Source: an uncultured Bacteroidota bacterium (GTDB lineage: Bacteria; Bacteroidota; Bacteroidia; Flavobacteriales; UA16). Taken from it: 61,233 nt of DNA. Positions 26,406-35,265 of the stretch are shown here, one piece after another (the first letter of the stretch is position 1; each line of letters starts with the position of its first letter). The notes under the pieces are model-generated. The model worked only from the letters and a program-made list of their open reading frames with translations. It searched no databases and was not told the DNA's origin. The DNA is taken from NCBI GenBank assembly GCA_902578505.1, contig CACHDD010000001.1, forward strand, positions 1-61,233, given 5' to 3'. Both the position numbers and the translations under genes were made by a program.

Positions 26406-29400
26406 ATGGGCGTAATTTCGAATAGAATGCTCTCTATTCGTACAATATTACCAAAGTTATTTTCTATTGCGCTTGCAATTAGTTTGTGCTGGAGTATAAA
26501 CGCTCAATTCCACGATGGACTTTTGGTAGAATATGGGAAAAATCGAGTACAGTACAGAAATTTTGAATGGCAGTATCACACTCAAGGCGAATTTGAGATA
26601 TACTACTACCAAGGTGGCAAGGCTTTAGCTGGAGATATAGCTTCAGTTGTTGCCAATGCTCGTAAGGAGTTATTGCAATACTTCGGAAACAATCTTGATG
26701 GGCCTATTCAAATTTTGGTCTACAACAATCAAGTAGAATTCAAGCAATCAAACATTGGTTTATTTCAGCCTGAAGACGAGGGAAATAATATAGGAGGTAA
26801 TGCGAAACTTGTAGGAAATAAACTCTTCATTTACGGTCGAGGAGATAGAAAAGAAATGGAGAGGGATTTGTTAGAAGGATTGGCTAGGATTTCTCTAAAC
26901 CAAATACTTTACAAAGGCAGTTGGCAAGAGGCTTTAAGAAATTCTAGTATACTTCAAGTTCCAGATTGGTTTAAAGAAGGTTTAGTCAGATACATAAGCG
27001 ATCCAATATCAGCAGAGTCAAAGGCATATGTTTATGATGCTGGAAAAACTGGTGACCTAGGTTGGATAGAAAGGACAGCTGGTGAAAAAGCGGGTAGATG
27101 GGGACAAGCGGTTTGGTCTTATGTGTCAGATATATGTGGGAAACAGGCAATAGCGAATGTGCTTTATATGGTTAGAGTGAGTAGCAGTATTGAAGATGGA
27201 TTCCGTTTTTCTACTGGCCTGGAGTTAGACGAATTAATGCAAGAAGTCCTCTCATATTCTAACAGGCTGTCTTCTTCAAAATATATGTCTAAAATCAATA
27301 CACTTGAAGATGAATTAAATAAATTTGAATACAATTATTACAGCGTTTCGCCTGATGGAAACACTATTGCTTATATCACAAATATTAGAGGTCAGCTAAC
27401 GATTCGAACAAAGAATAAAACCACTGGTGATGTAAAAAAGAGAGCAATTCATGGTAAGAAACTAAGCCAAGTCGGTGAGGGGGAAAACCTTCACATAGCG
27501 TGGCATCCAAATTCGAATCAGCTCAGCTACGTGATTAATGAAAAGGGAGAGCCACAATTAATTACTATCAGATTAGACGAGAAAGGATTTGTACAAAAGA
27601 CGTTATTTAGGATTGACGGAGTTCTTTCTCTAGACTACTCACCAAATGGAAGGAATATCGTTTTTTCTGGTCTTAGAGATGGTCGTTCTGATTTGTACTT
27701 GTATCGGGTTGTGGGAAATATTCAGGAGCCTCTTTGGATTGATAAATACGACGACCTGGACCCTCGCTTTACAAACGGTGGAAACTCAATAATTTTTGCT
27801 TCTAACAGACCTGATGATACTCTCAGGAATGAAACCAATTACGAGCCCTTTAAAAAAGAGTTGGATCTTTATTTGGCACATCTAAATAAAGACCAAATTC
27901 AAATAGAAAGGCTGGTAAAGACTCCTCTAGTAGACGAAAGACAACCTATACCTCTTTCCGAAGACGACTTTATCTATTTAGCTGAAAAGCCCTCAGGTAT
28001 GCAAGATTTGATGTGGGGATGGAAGGATAGCACAATTTTAAATATTGACACAATCGTTAAGTATAGGTACTATACAGATACTAGGGTGTTGCAAGACTTA
28101 ACTATTCCTGCTTTGGGTTTAGGATGCGATACAGTTAATGAAAAAATCCATGCTCCAATAATTTTAAATCAGAAGATTTACAACATGGAGGTGGTAGAAA
28201 TGCCCAAATCCTCAAGTCGTAAAAGTTCAAGTCTCAGCGACCATTTAAGTATAAAGGCTTTAAACAATGACTTTATAGCTCCAGACTGGTCGTTAAAGCT
28301 GAGCCCAACGCAGGTAGATATTAGGAATTATACTTTTGAAGGAGAGAAGAGGGGAAAGGAATCTGAAACTAAACCTCAACCTGTTAAAGAGAATACTACA
28401 AAAACAAAGCGCAAGGGGAGTAACGTGAAAATAATGCCTTCTAACTATAGATTAAACTTCACGTTGGATAAAATGCAGACGCAAGTAAGCAATGCGTTTG
28501 GCTCTCAATTCTACACCCCTTACGACGGAAACATCAATGTGAATCCTGGAATTGGAAATGCGACAGAGATCAGGTTGAGTGACCTCTTTGAGGATAGGCA
28601 TATCATTGCTGGCTTTAACATTCCCGCAAACTTGAGCAATAGTTTGATAGGACTTGCCTATTACAATTTAGAAGCACAAACCGACAAGATGTTCAGTATT
28701 CAAAGACAGGGTACTATGAGCTTCGATGCTGAAAACTATACCCTTGTTGAAACGACATCACTGTTCTCAAAATACAGACTCACCTTCCCGCTTGACGAAG
28801 TAAGGAGTATAAGAGCATCTGTTGGGTTGAGAGTAGATAGACATGTTCCTCAGGGAACAGAAATGAACACTCTAACCCAACCTATAGAATACGCTGAACA
28901 GTTTGGTGGAGAGCTAGCATACGTATATGATGATTCACGAATACTAGCGCTGAACATTAGAGAGGGTACTAGAGCTAAAGTTTGGTCTGAGTACTACATA
29001 GACACAGAAGGCCTGAGTTTTGGGACATTAGGGTTTGACGCAAGGAAATACATTAGGCTTTATTCAAATAGCATCTTTGCAGTAAGAATGGCTGGAGATT
29101 GGTCAATAGGAAGCAACAAGCTTCTTCACCTACTTGGTGGAACTGATAATGTCTTGCTCAATTTTGGTAGTATAACTTCAGAAATTGATCCAGATGTTCC
29201 ATATGCATACCAAGCCCGAATTACTCCACTTAGAGGATTTTCAAATAATGCAAGGAATGGTTCTAATGCATTTGTTATGAATGCAGAATTAAGGATCCCA
29301 ATTTGGAGTACATTATTTAAGATTCCAGCAAGCAGTGATTTCTTGAGAAATTTCCAAGTTGTTGGATTTGCAGATATCGGTTCAGCTTGGAATGGAATTC

Positions 29401-29621
29401 ACCCGTACTCTGAAGACAATAGTTTTAATACTACAGTTATTGAACAAAACCCTATAACCTTTACTGTCGACAATAACCACGAACCGATTCTATACGATTG
29501 GGGTGTTGGGATAAGGTCTAGGTTATTAGGATATTGGGTGTGCGCGGATTTGGCATGGGGAGTGGACAATAAAACTATTCAACCAGCGCGTTTTTCACTA
29601 AGTTTAAATTTCGATTTCTAA
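26406..29621 (+). CDS. TolB-like protein with peptidase-like N-terminus and C-terminal barrel
   Basis: 1071 residues. A signal peptide ends near INAQ (about residue 34); ATG at 26427 is an alternative start. Residues about 35-285 resemble the peptidase MA-like region of Bacteroidota TolB-like proteins, but I see no HExxH zinc motif. Residues about 300-520 carry PD40/WD40-type repeats (YSVSPDGNTIAY, LSLDYSPNGRNIVFSG, DDLDPRFTNGGNSIIFASN), giving a beta-propeller. The last 370 residues look like beta strands of an outer-membrane barrel ending ARFSLSLNFDF with a terminal Phe. The role is unknown; envelope integrity or export is plausible. Confidence 0.7.
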   Translation: MGVISNRMLSIRTILPKLFSIALAISLCWSINAQFHDGLLVEYGKNRVQYRNFEWQYHTQGEFEIYYYQGGKALAGDIASVVANARKELLQYFGNNLDGPIQILVYNNQVEFKQSNIGLFQPEDEGNNIGGNAKLVGNKLFIYGRGDRKEMERDLLEGLARISLNQILYKGSWQEALRNSSILQVPDWFKEGLVRYISDPISAESKAYVYDAGKTGDLGWIERTAGEKAGRWGQAVWSYVSDICGKQAIANVLYMVRVSSSIEDGFRFSTGLELDELMQEVLSYSNRLSSSKYMSKINTLEDELNKFEYNYYSVSPDGNTIAYITNIRGQLTIRTKNKTTGDVKKRAIHGKKLSQVGEGENLHIAWHPNSNQLSYVINEKGEPQLITIRLDEKGFVQKTLFRIDGVLSLDYSPNGRNIVFSGLRDGRSDLYLYRVVGNIQEPLWIDKYDDLDPRFTNGGNSIIFASNRPDDTLRNETNYEPFKKELDLYLAHLNKDQIQIERLVKTPLVDERQPIPLSEDDFIYLAEKPSGMQDLMWGWKDSTILNIDTIVKYRYYTDTRVLQDLTIPALGLGCDTVNEKIHAPIILNQKIYNMEVVEMPKSSSRKSSSLSDHLSIKALNNDFIAPDWSLKLSPTQVDIRNYTFEGEKRGKESETKPQPVKENTTKTKRKGSNVKIMPSNYRLNFTLDKMQTQVSNAFGSQFYTPYDGNINVNPGIGNATEIRLSDLFEDRHIIAGFNIPANLSNSLIGLAYYNLEAQTDKMFSIQRQGTMSFDAENYTLVETTSLFSKYRLTFPLDEVRSIRASVGLRVDRHVPQGTEMNTLTQPIEYAEQFGGELAYVYDDSRILALNIREGTRAKVWSEYYIDTEGLSFGTLGFDARKYIRLYSNSIFAVRMAGDWSIGSNKLLHLLGGTDNVLLNFGSITSEIDPDVPYAYQARITPLRGFSNNARNGSNAFVMNAELRIPIWSTLFKIPASSDFLRNFQVVGFADIGSAWNGIHPYSEDNSFNTTVIEQNPITFTVDNNHEPILYDWGVGIRSRLLGYWVCADLAWGVDNKTIQPARFSLSLNFDF

Positions 29622-29622
29622 A

Positions 29623-30021
29623 GTGGAACTTTCTACTCTATTCATATTACTTCTAATAGGTGTCGTAGCAGGAATTGCCAGCGGCTTTGTGGGTATAGGT
29701 GGTGGACTCATAATAGTCCCCGCTCTTATTTATTTCACAGGTCTCGATCAGCACGTAGCCCAAGGCACATCACTAGCCATGATGCTACCTCCAATAGGAA
29801 TATTAGCTGCACTAAACTACCATAGCGAGCAAAGCGTAGAGTGGACATATTCCGCCTGCCTTGCAATAACATTTGTAATTGGCGCTTGGCTGGGAAGTAA
29901 GTGGTCTTTAAAACTGTCGCCCACAGTAGTTCGACTAGTCTTTGCAGCATTTATGTTCTACACTGCATCAATTATGGCGATAAAATCGATTAAAGAAATT
30001 TTCCCTGGAGATGGATCTTAA
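29623..30021 (+). CDS. half-size TauE/SafE (DUF81) membrane protein
   Basis: 132 residues with a GTG start one base after the preceding stop. Four hydrophobic segments. The family motif GIASGFVGIGGGLIIVPALIYF is near the N-terminus, and PTVVRLVFAAFMFYTASIM closes it. TauE/SafE proteins (sulfite or organosulfonate export) are usually about 250 residues made of two such halves, so this one would need to dimerise. The frame ends cleanly and overlaps the next gene by 11 bp, so truncation by mutation is not evident. Substrate unknown. Confidence 0.78.
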   Translation: MELSTLFILLLIGVVAGIASGFVGIGGGLIIVPALIYFTGLDQHVAQGTSLAMMLPPIGILAALNYHSEQSVEWTYSACLAITFVIGAWLGSKWSLKLSPTVVRLVFAAFMFYTASIMAIKSIKEIFPGDGS

Positions 30022-31195
30022 AGGCAAAATAAAGCATCTAGCATCTAACCTACACCCTCAGCTAATAAGCTGGCGTAGACATCTCCATGCACACCCTGAA
30101 CTTTCATTCGAGGAGCATGAGACAATGGCATTTATCTCAAATGTCCTCACAGAACTAGGAATCTCACATGAAAAGGGTATTGCAGGTACTGGTGTTGTAG
30201 CCACAATCAAAGGTCGCAACCCAAATTCAAGAACTATCGCCCTAAGATCTGATCACGACGCCCTACCCATCATTGAGAAAAACGAAGTCGACTACGCGTC
30301 TAAGAATCACGGCAAAATGCACGCGTGCGGGCACGACGTACACACCACATCATTACTCGGTGCCGCTTCAATTCTTGCTTCTACATCGGATCAATGGGAC
30401 GGAACCATACGCCTCATCTTCCAACCCGGCGAAGAACGGCTACCCGGTGGCGCCTCAATAATGGTAAAAGAAGGAGTGCTCAAAAACCCAGTCCCCTCCC
30501 ACATCATAGGTCAACATGTTTTCCCAGACCTCCCTGCCGGACATGTAGGAATGAGAGGCGGCATGTACATGGCCTCAGCCGACGAAATCTACCTAACCAT
30601 TACCGGCAAGGGTGGCCACGCAGCGTTACCAAAAGGACAATGCAATCCCCTTCTCGTCGCCTCTGAAATTCTACTGGCATGCGAGCAATTCATAGAAACA
30701 AGGGAAAACACTGAGATAAAAACGGTACTATCGTTTGGCTTTATTGAAGCATTAGGAGCCACCAATGTCATTCCAAATTCTGTCCAGTTAAAAGGCACAT
30801 TCAGATCGCTTAACGAGGAATGGAGATTCAATGCTCATTCAAAAATCCGAGAAATAGTGGATAGCATATGTGCAAATCGTGGCGCTACAGCTGACCTTGA
30901 TATTCGAGTTGGATACCCAAGCGTATACAACGACCCAAAATTAACAGAACGTATGTACTATTCGGCAATTGAGTATCTAGGTGAGGAAAAAGTACACGAG
31001 CTTCCAGAGAGGATGACAGCTGAAGACTTTAGCTTTTACGCACAAAAAATACCAGGATGTTTTTATCGTCTTGGTACTGCTAGCCCTGATGCAGAACACG
31101 GCCTTCACGGCCTTCACACTCCACATTTCGACATAGACGAAAGTGCGTTAGAAATAGGCGCTGGTTTAATGGCTTACGGAGCTATAACATGCTAA
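30011..31195 (+). CDS. M20D-family amidohydrolase
   Basis: 394 residues. It matches N-acyl-L-amino-acid amidohydrolases and IAA-amino-acid hydrolases: HAHPELSFEEHET, ALRSDHDALPI, MHACGHDVHTTSLLG (metal ligands), FQPGEERLPGG, a dimerisation domain at about residues 190-300, and ERMTAEDFSFYAQKIPGCFYRLG. Such enzymes remove acyl groups from amino acids or act as carboxypeptidases in the cytoplasm. Codons at 30,200-30,680 are richer in C and G than the neighbours, but the protein is continuous. It shares CTAA with the convergent recQ stop. Confidence 0.92.
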   Translation: MDLKGKIKHLASNLHPQLISWRRHLHAHPELSFEEHETMAFISNVLTELGISHEKGIAGTGVVATIKGRNPNSRTIALRSDHDALPIIEKNEVDYASKNHGKMHACGHDVHTTSLLGAASILASTSDQWDGTIRLIFQPGEERLPGGASIMVKEGVLKNPVPSHIIGQHVFPDLPAGHVGMRGGMYMASADEIYLTITGKGGHAALPKGQCNPLLVASEILLACEQFIETRENTEIKTVLSFGFIEALGATNVIPNSVQLKGTFRSLNEEWRFNAHSKIREIVDSICANRGATADLDIRVGYPSVYNDPKLTERMYYSAIEYLGEEKVHELPERMTAEDFSFYAQKIPGCFYRLGTASPDAEHGLHGLHTPHFDIDESALEIGAGLMAYGAITC

Positions 31196-33390
31196 TTAGC
31201 CACGTCGCTTAGGAATTTAATCCTTATAAGCCTTAATTCTTCTTCAGAATAGCTATCTTCAAATTCGGCAAGAGCTGCCTCTATGCTTTCGTCGTCTGAT
31301 TCGCTAAAGAACTCAAATAATTCTTCAACACAATCATCATCCATACTTTCCGCAATACAGTGATCGATATTCACTTTAGTTCCAGCAGCAACAATTTGTT
31401 CAATTTCTCCAAGAACTTCCTCAACACTAAGGTTTGTCCTTGATGCTATATCATTGAGGTTCATCTTCCTATCAATTTGTTGGATGATGTTCACCTTATT
31501 GCTCGATTTATTTAAGGCTGTTCGAACGAGAAGATCCTCTACCCTTTCAATATTTTCCTCCTCCACGTATTTGGCAATAAGCTCAAGGAATTCCTGGCCA
31601 AACTTCTTTGCTTTTCCAGCTCCCACTCCAGTAATCCTCAGTAACTCCTCCTCAGTGATTGGATAGTGAATAGACATCTCGTCCAAACTTACATCTTGGA
31701 AAATAACATAAGGTGGCAAGCTCTTTTTATCTGCAATTTCCTTCCTTAGACTAACAAGCATGGGTCTGAGCTTAGTATCTGATGCTCCGCCTTGGCCTTT
31801 TCTAGTCTGAACCATTGGATCACCTGAGTCAACATCGTCATAATCCCTCTCCTCAGCCAATTTAACCTCATAAGGCGCCTTCAAATAATCTCTACCCTTA
31901 TCTGTAATTTGAAGTACTCCGTATTGCTCTACATCTTTTTTAATAAACCCATACACAATGGCCTGTCTCATTACTCCATTCCAGTGTCTATCTTCTTTAT
32001 CTACTCCTTTTTTCCAATATGAACTTTGAGATCCTTTATACGCTTCAACCTCTCTGTTTTCTTCACCAACTAATATTGCAGAAATAAACTGCATTTTATG
32101 ACCCTCTTTAAAATTTGATATTGTTTCGATTACGAGTTTAAGCTCTTCTGTTCCGTCGTATTGCTTTTTGGGATTTCTAGTGTTATCACAGTTTTGTGCT
32201 CCTGGTCCATTTATTTCATCAAACTCCTCTCCAAAATAGTGAAGTAGGAATTTTCTTCGCGATATAGAAGTTTCAGCATAGGCCATAACCTCTTGCAAAA
32301 GCTGCATTCCTATTTCTTGCTCTGCAATGGGTTTACCATGAAGGAATTTCTCAAGCTTTTCAATGTCTTTATGAGAATAGAACGCAATACACCTACCTTC
32401 TTGACCATCTCGTCCAGCTCTGCCAGTTTCTTGATAATAACTCTCTAAACTCTTTGGGATATCGTAGTGAATCACATACCTAACATCTGGTTTGTCAATT
32501 CCCATCCCAAACGCAATTGTCGCTACAATTACATCGACATCTTGCATGAGGAATTGATCTTGTATTGAAGATCTAGTTTTACTGTCTTTTCCAGCGTGAT
32601 AAGGAAGGACCTTGACCCCATTAACAGAAAGAGTTTCAGCTATCTGCTCAACCTTTTTCCTGCTCAAACAGTATATAATCCCACTCTTACCCTTATTGTT
32701 CAATGCATATTGAACTATTTGCTTAAGAGCATCTTTTTTAGGCCTTACCTCGTAAAATAGATTGTCTCTGTTGAATGACGACTTAAACACATTAGCATCG
32801 ACCATTTCGAGATTCTTCTGAATATCGACCTGAACTTTAGGAGTAGCAGTAGCAGTTAATGCAATGATGTGAACATCAGCAATCTGTTTAATGATAGGCC
32901 TAATTTTCCTGTACTCAGGCCTAAAATCGTGACCCCACTCTGAAATACAATGAGCCTCATCTACCGCAACAAAACTGATTTTTACAGACTTTAAAAACTG
33001 AATATTACTATGCTTAGTTAAAGTCTCAGGAGCAACGTACAGAAGTTTGGTCTTTCCAGCAGTTACATCAGAAACTACATTTTCTGCCTCGCTTTTGTTT
33101 AGTGACGAGTTTAAAAAGTGTGCAATTGATGTGTCCTCGTGATTTCCTCTTATCGCGTCAACCTGGTTTTTCATAAGTGCTATCAAGGGCGAAACAACAA
33201 GTGCAACACCATCTAGCATTAACGCAGGTAATTGATAGCAAAGGCTTTTACCACCTCCTGTAGGCATAATTACAAAGGTGTCTTTCCTATCAAGCACACT
33301 CTGGATAGCTACCTCTTGTTTACCCTTGAATTCTGGAAACCCAAAATATTTTTGCAACGCTATTTTTGGCGTATTATCAGAAAGGTACAT
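31192..33390 (-). CDS. recQ: ATP-dependent DNA helicase RecQ
   Basis: 732 residues. Superfamily 2 motifs: Walker A MPTGGGKSLCYQLPAL, DEAH in VAVDEAHCISEWGHDFRPEY, motif III ALTATATP and motif VI YYQETGRAGRDGQ. An RQC winged helix follows (about residues 400-510), then an HRDC domain (about 525-600) and an acidic C-terminal extension. The zinc-binding site usual between the helicase and RQC domains is mostly lost: only the Cys in QNCDNT remains, and the expected Cys before RRKFLL is Ser. RecQ unwinds recombination intermediates and stalled forks. Confidence 0.95.
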   Translation of the reverse strand: MYLSDNTPKIALQKYFGFPEFKGKQEVAIQSVLDRKDTFVIMPTGGGKSLCYQLPALMLDGVALVVSPLIALMKNQVDAIRGNHEDTSIAHFLNSSLNKSEAENVVSDVTAGKTKLLYVAPETLTKHSNIQFLKSVKISFVAVDEAHCISEWGHDFRPEYRKIRPIIKQIADVHIIALTATATPKVQVDIQKNLEMVDANVFKSSFNRDNLFYEVRPKKDALKQIVQYALNNKGKSGIIYCLSRKKVEQIAETLSVNGVKVLPYHAGKDSKTRSSIQDQFLMQDVDVIVATIAFGMGIDKPDVRYVIHYDIPKSLESYYQETGRAGRDGQEGRCIAFYSHKDIEKLEKFLHGKPIAEQEIGMQLLQEVMAYAETSISRRKFLLHYFGEEFDEINGPGAQNCDNTRNPKKQYDGTEELKLVIETISNFKEGHKMQFISAILVGEENREVEAYKGSQSSYWKKGVDKEDRHWNGVMRQAIVYGFIKKDVEQYGVLQITDKGRDYLKAPYEVKLAEERDYDDVDSGDPMVQTRKGQGGASDTKLRPMLVSLRKEIADKKSLPPYVIFQDVSLDEMSIHYPITEEELLRITGVGAGKAKKFGQEFLELIAKYVEEENIERVEDLLVRTALNKSSNKVNIIQQIDRKMNLNDIASRTNLSVEEVLGEIEQIVAAGTKVNIDHCIAESMDDDCVEELFEFFSESDDESIEAALAEFEDSYSEEELRLIRIKFLSDVAN

Positions 33391-33431
33391 CTATTGGTTA
33401 GAATTACACTAATAAAGATAAGTCCTTTTCT

Positions 33432-33439
33432 TAGATTTG
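33432..33439 (+). promoter_or_regulatory. -7 element for the kdsD operon
   Basis: TAGATTTG is an exact TAnnTTTG match 18 bp before the kdsD ATG at 33458. No TTG at the right distance. Confidence 0.5.
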
Positions 33440-33457
33440 CAATCATTAATTTTGATC

Positions 33458-34426
33458 ATGGATTTTAGTAAAGAAAACATCCTAAATAGAGCAAAACAAA
33501 CACTTAAAATGGAGGGTGATGCTTTACATAATCTATCCTCAAGTTTAGGCGAAGATTTTGTTGATGTAATCTTTACAATACTTGATTCTAAAGGTAGAAT
33601 AGTTCTAACGGGTGTGGGAAAAAGTGCTGATGTTGCCCGCAAAATAGTAGCGACATTAAACTCTACTGGATCGCCAGCACTTTTCGTTCATGCTGGTGAC
33701 GCTGTTCATGGAGATTTAGGCGGGATTCAAGATGGAGACGTAGTTCTTTGCCTTTCAAAAAGTGGAAAATCTGCAGAGATTGAAGCATTAGCACCACTAA
33801 TTAAAGATGCTGGCAACACACTCATTGCAATAACAGGAGTATCTACATCAACATTAGCTAAGCTTGCTGACCACATTATTCTTGCTGGAAATGAACCAGA
33901 GGCGTGCCCGTTTGATTTAGTACCAACAACTAGCACATCAGTACAAATGGCATTAGGAGATGCTATTGCTCTATGCTTAATGGAAGCAAAGGGGTTTAGC
34001 CCAGAAGATTTCGCAAGGAATCATCCTGGTGGTACTCTAGGAAAAAAGTTGACGATTAGAGTTTCTGATTTGGTCGATTCTAATAGATTGCCACAAGTCA
34101 ATTCTAGCGCTTCAATGCAGGATGTTTTAATATCTATGACATCTGGAAGATATGGAGCAACAGTAATAATGGAAGGTAGCAAAATTGTGGGTATCATAAC
34201 TGATGGTGATTTGAGAAGGGCTTTAGAATCTGGGAAGTTTGACCAGTGTGCTTCTGAAATAATGGGTTCAACACCGCTAACAATTTCTGAAAACAAATTA
34301 GCGGCAGAAGCTGCAAGGGCTATCCAAGAAAGGGGCGTAACTCAAATTATATCTGTAGATTCAAATGGAGCGTATTCTGGAATAGTACATTTACACGACT
34401 TAATTAGAGAAGGAATAGTAAACTGA
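33458..34426 (+). CDS. kdsD: arabinose-5-phosphate isomerase (KpsF/GutQ family)
   Basis: 322 residues from ATG 33458; an in-frame TTG at 33437 overlaps the promoter element. The SIS domain (about residues 30-170) has GVGKSADVARKIVATLNSTG and CLSKSGKSAEIE, and the second Ser-rich loop is PTTSTSVQMALGDA. A CBS pair occupies about residues 200-320. It converts ribulose-5-phosphate to arabinose-5-phosphate, precursor of Kdo for lipopolysaccharide. Its stop overlaps the tatC ATG by one base (TGATG), and lptB lies in the same run of genes, so the operon mixes LPS synthesis, LPS export and protein export. Confidence 0.93.
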   Translation: MDFSKENILNRAKQTLKMEGDALHNLSSSLGEDFVDVIFTILDSKGRIVLTGVGKSADVARKIVATLNSTGSPALFVHAGDAVHGDLGGIQDGDVVLCLSKSGKSAEIEALAPLIKDAGNTLIAITGVSTSTLAKLADHIILAGNEPEACPFDLVPTTSTSVQMALGDAIALCLMEAKGFSPEDFARNHPGGTLGKKLTIRVSDLVDSNRLPQVNSSASMQDVLISMTSGRYGATVIMEGSKIVGIITDGDLRRALESGKFDQCASEIMGSTPLTISENKLAAEAARAIQERGVTQIISVDSNGAYSGIVHLHDLIREGIVN

Positions 34427-35265
34427 TGGCACCACCTCTAGACCAAGATCTGCCAAACGAAAAACAAATGGGCTTTCTCGATCATCTCGAAGAATTAAGG
34501 TCTAGGCTTTTTAAATCCCTTTTCGCAATTTTTATTGGGGCATCAATACTATTTGTGAAAAAGGATTGGGTTTTTGACATGATTTTATTTGGTCCCAGAA
34601 ACCCAGAATTCTTCAGTTTCAAAATGTGGTGCAAGCTGTCAGAACTGATTGGAGCCGGTGATAAGCTTTGTGTTAGTGAAGTTAAATATGAGCTAATCAA
34701 CACGTCAATGCTGGGTAATTTCACAGCACATATTATGGTTTCTCTTGCAGGAGGTGTAATCGTAGTATTCCCTTATTTATTACTTCAAATATGGGGCTTC
34801 ATAAAACCAGCATTAAAGAATAGTGAGCGAAAGTCCATTCGAGGTATGGGCTTTTTCTCCTCGTTATTGTTTTTTGGAGGTGTTGCTTTTGGTTATTGGG
34901 GAATAGTTCCACTATCGTTACAATTCTTAGGTGGATACGAATTAGGGGATGTTGCTTCTAGGATTGCAGTAATGTCATATGTGAAAACTGTAGCTACCAT
35001 TGCTCTAGCATCAGGATTGATCTTCCAACTTCCTGTATTTGTATACTTTCTATCTAGAGCTGGAGTTGTGACTCCTGAGATACTTAGGAGCTACAGAAAA
35101 CACGCGCTCATAGGCATTTTAATCATTGCCGCAATCATCACTCCTCCCGATCTAACTTCGCAAATATTAGTATCAATTCCTGTTCTTTTCCTCTATGAAA
35201 TTGGTGTTATTATCGCGAAACGCCAGGTAAGAAAAAGAGAAAAGAAAAACACAAATGACAATTAG
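34426..35265 (+). CDS. tatC: Sec-independent protein translocase TatC
   Basis: 279 residues with six hydrophobic segments. It starts with the characteristic MGFLDHLEELRSRLFKS after a short acidic leader. The first periplasmic loop (about residues 45-95) is longer than in E. coli TatC, as in other Bacteroidota. LQIWGFIKPALKNSERK and RAGVVTPEILRSYRKHALIGILIIAAIITPPD are family signatures. TatC recognises twin-arginine signal peptides and forms the translocase with TatA, which is not encoded here. It overlaps kdsD by 1 bp and the DUF5686 gene by 11 bp. Confidence 0.96.
   Translation: MAPPLDQDLPNEKQMGFLDHLEELRSRLFKSLFAIFIGASILFVKKDWVFDMILFGPRNPEFFSFKMWCKLSELIGAGDKLCVSEVKYELINTSMLGNFTAHIMVSLAGGVIVVFPYLLLQIWGFIKPALKNSERKSIRGMGFFSSLLFFGGVAFGYWGIVPLSLQFLGGYELGDVASRIAVMSYVKTVATIALASGLIFQLPVFVYFLSRAGVVTPEILRSYRKHALIGILIIAAIITPPDLTSQILVSIPVLFLYEIGVIIAKRQVRKREKKNTNDN

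Noticed and set aside
30273..30666. Overlapping plus-strand frames of 62 and 113 codons inside the amidohydrolase
   Set aside because: They are other-frame readings of a C-rich stretch; their His/Arg/Thr-rich composition is not protein-like, and the amidohydrolase motifs cover the same bases.
30200..30680. Horizontal transfer of the amidohydrolase suggested by locally C/G-rich codons
   Set aside because: Only part of the gene is affected, the flanks read like the neighbours, and the gene is embedded by overlaps with both adjacent genes.
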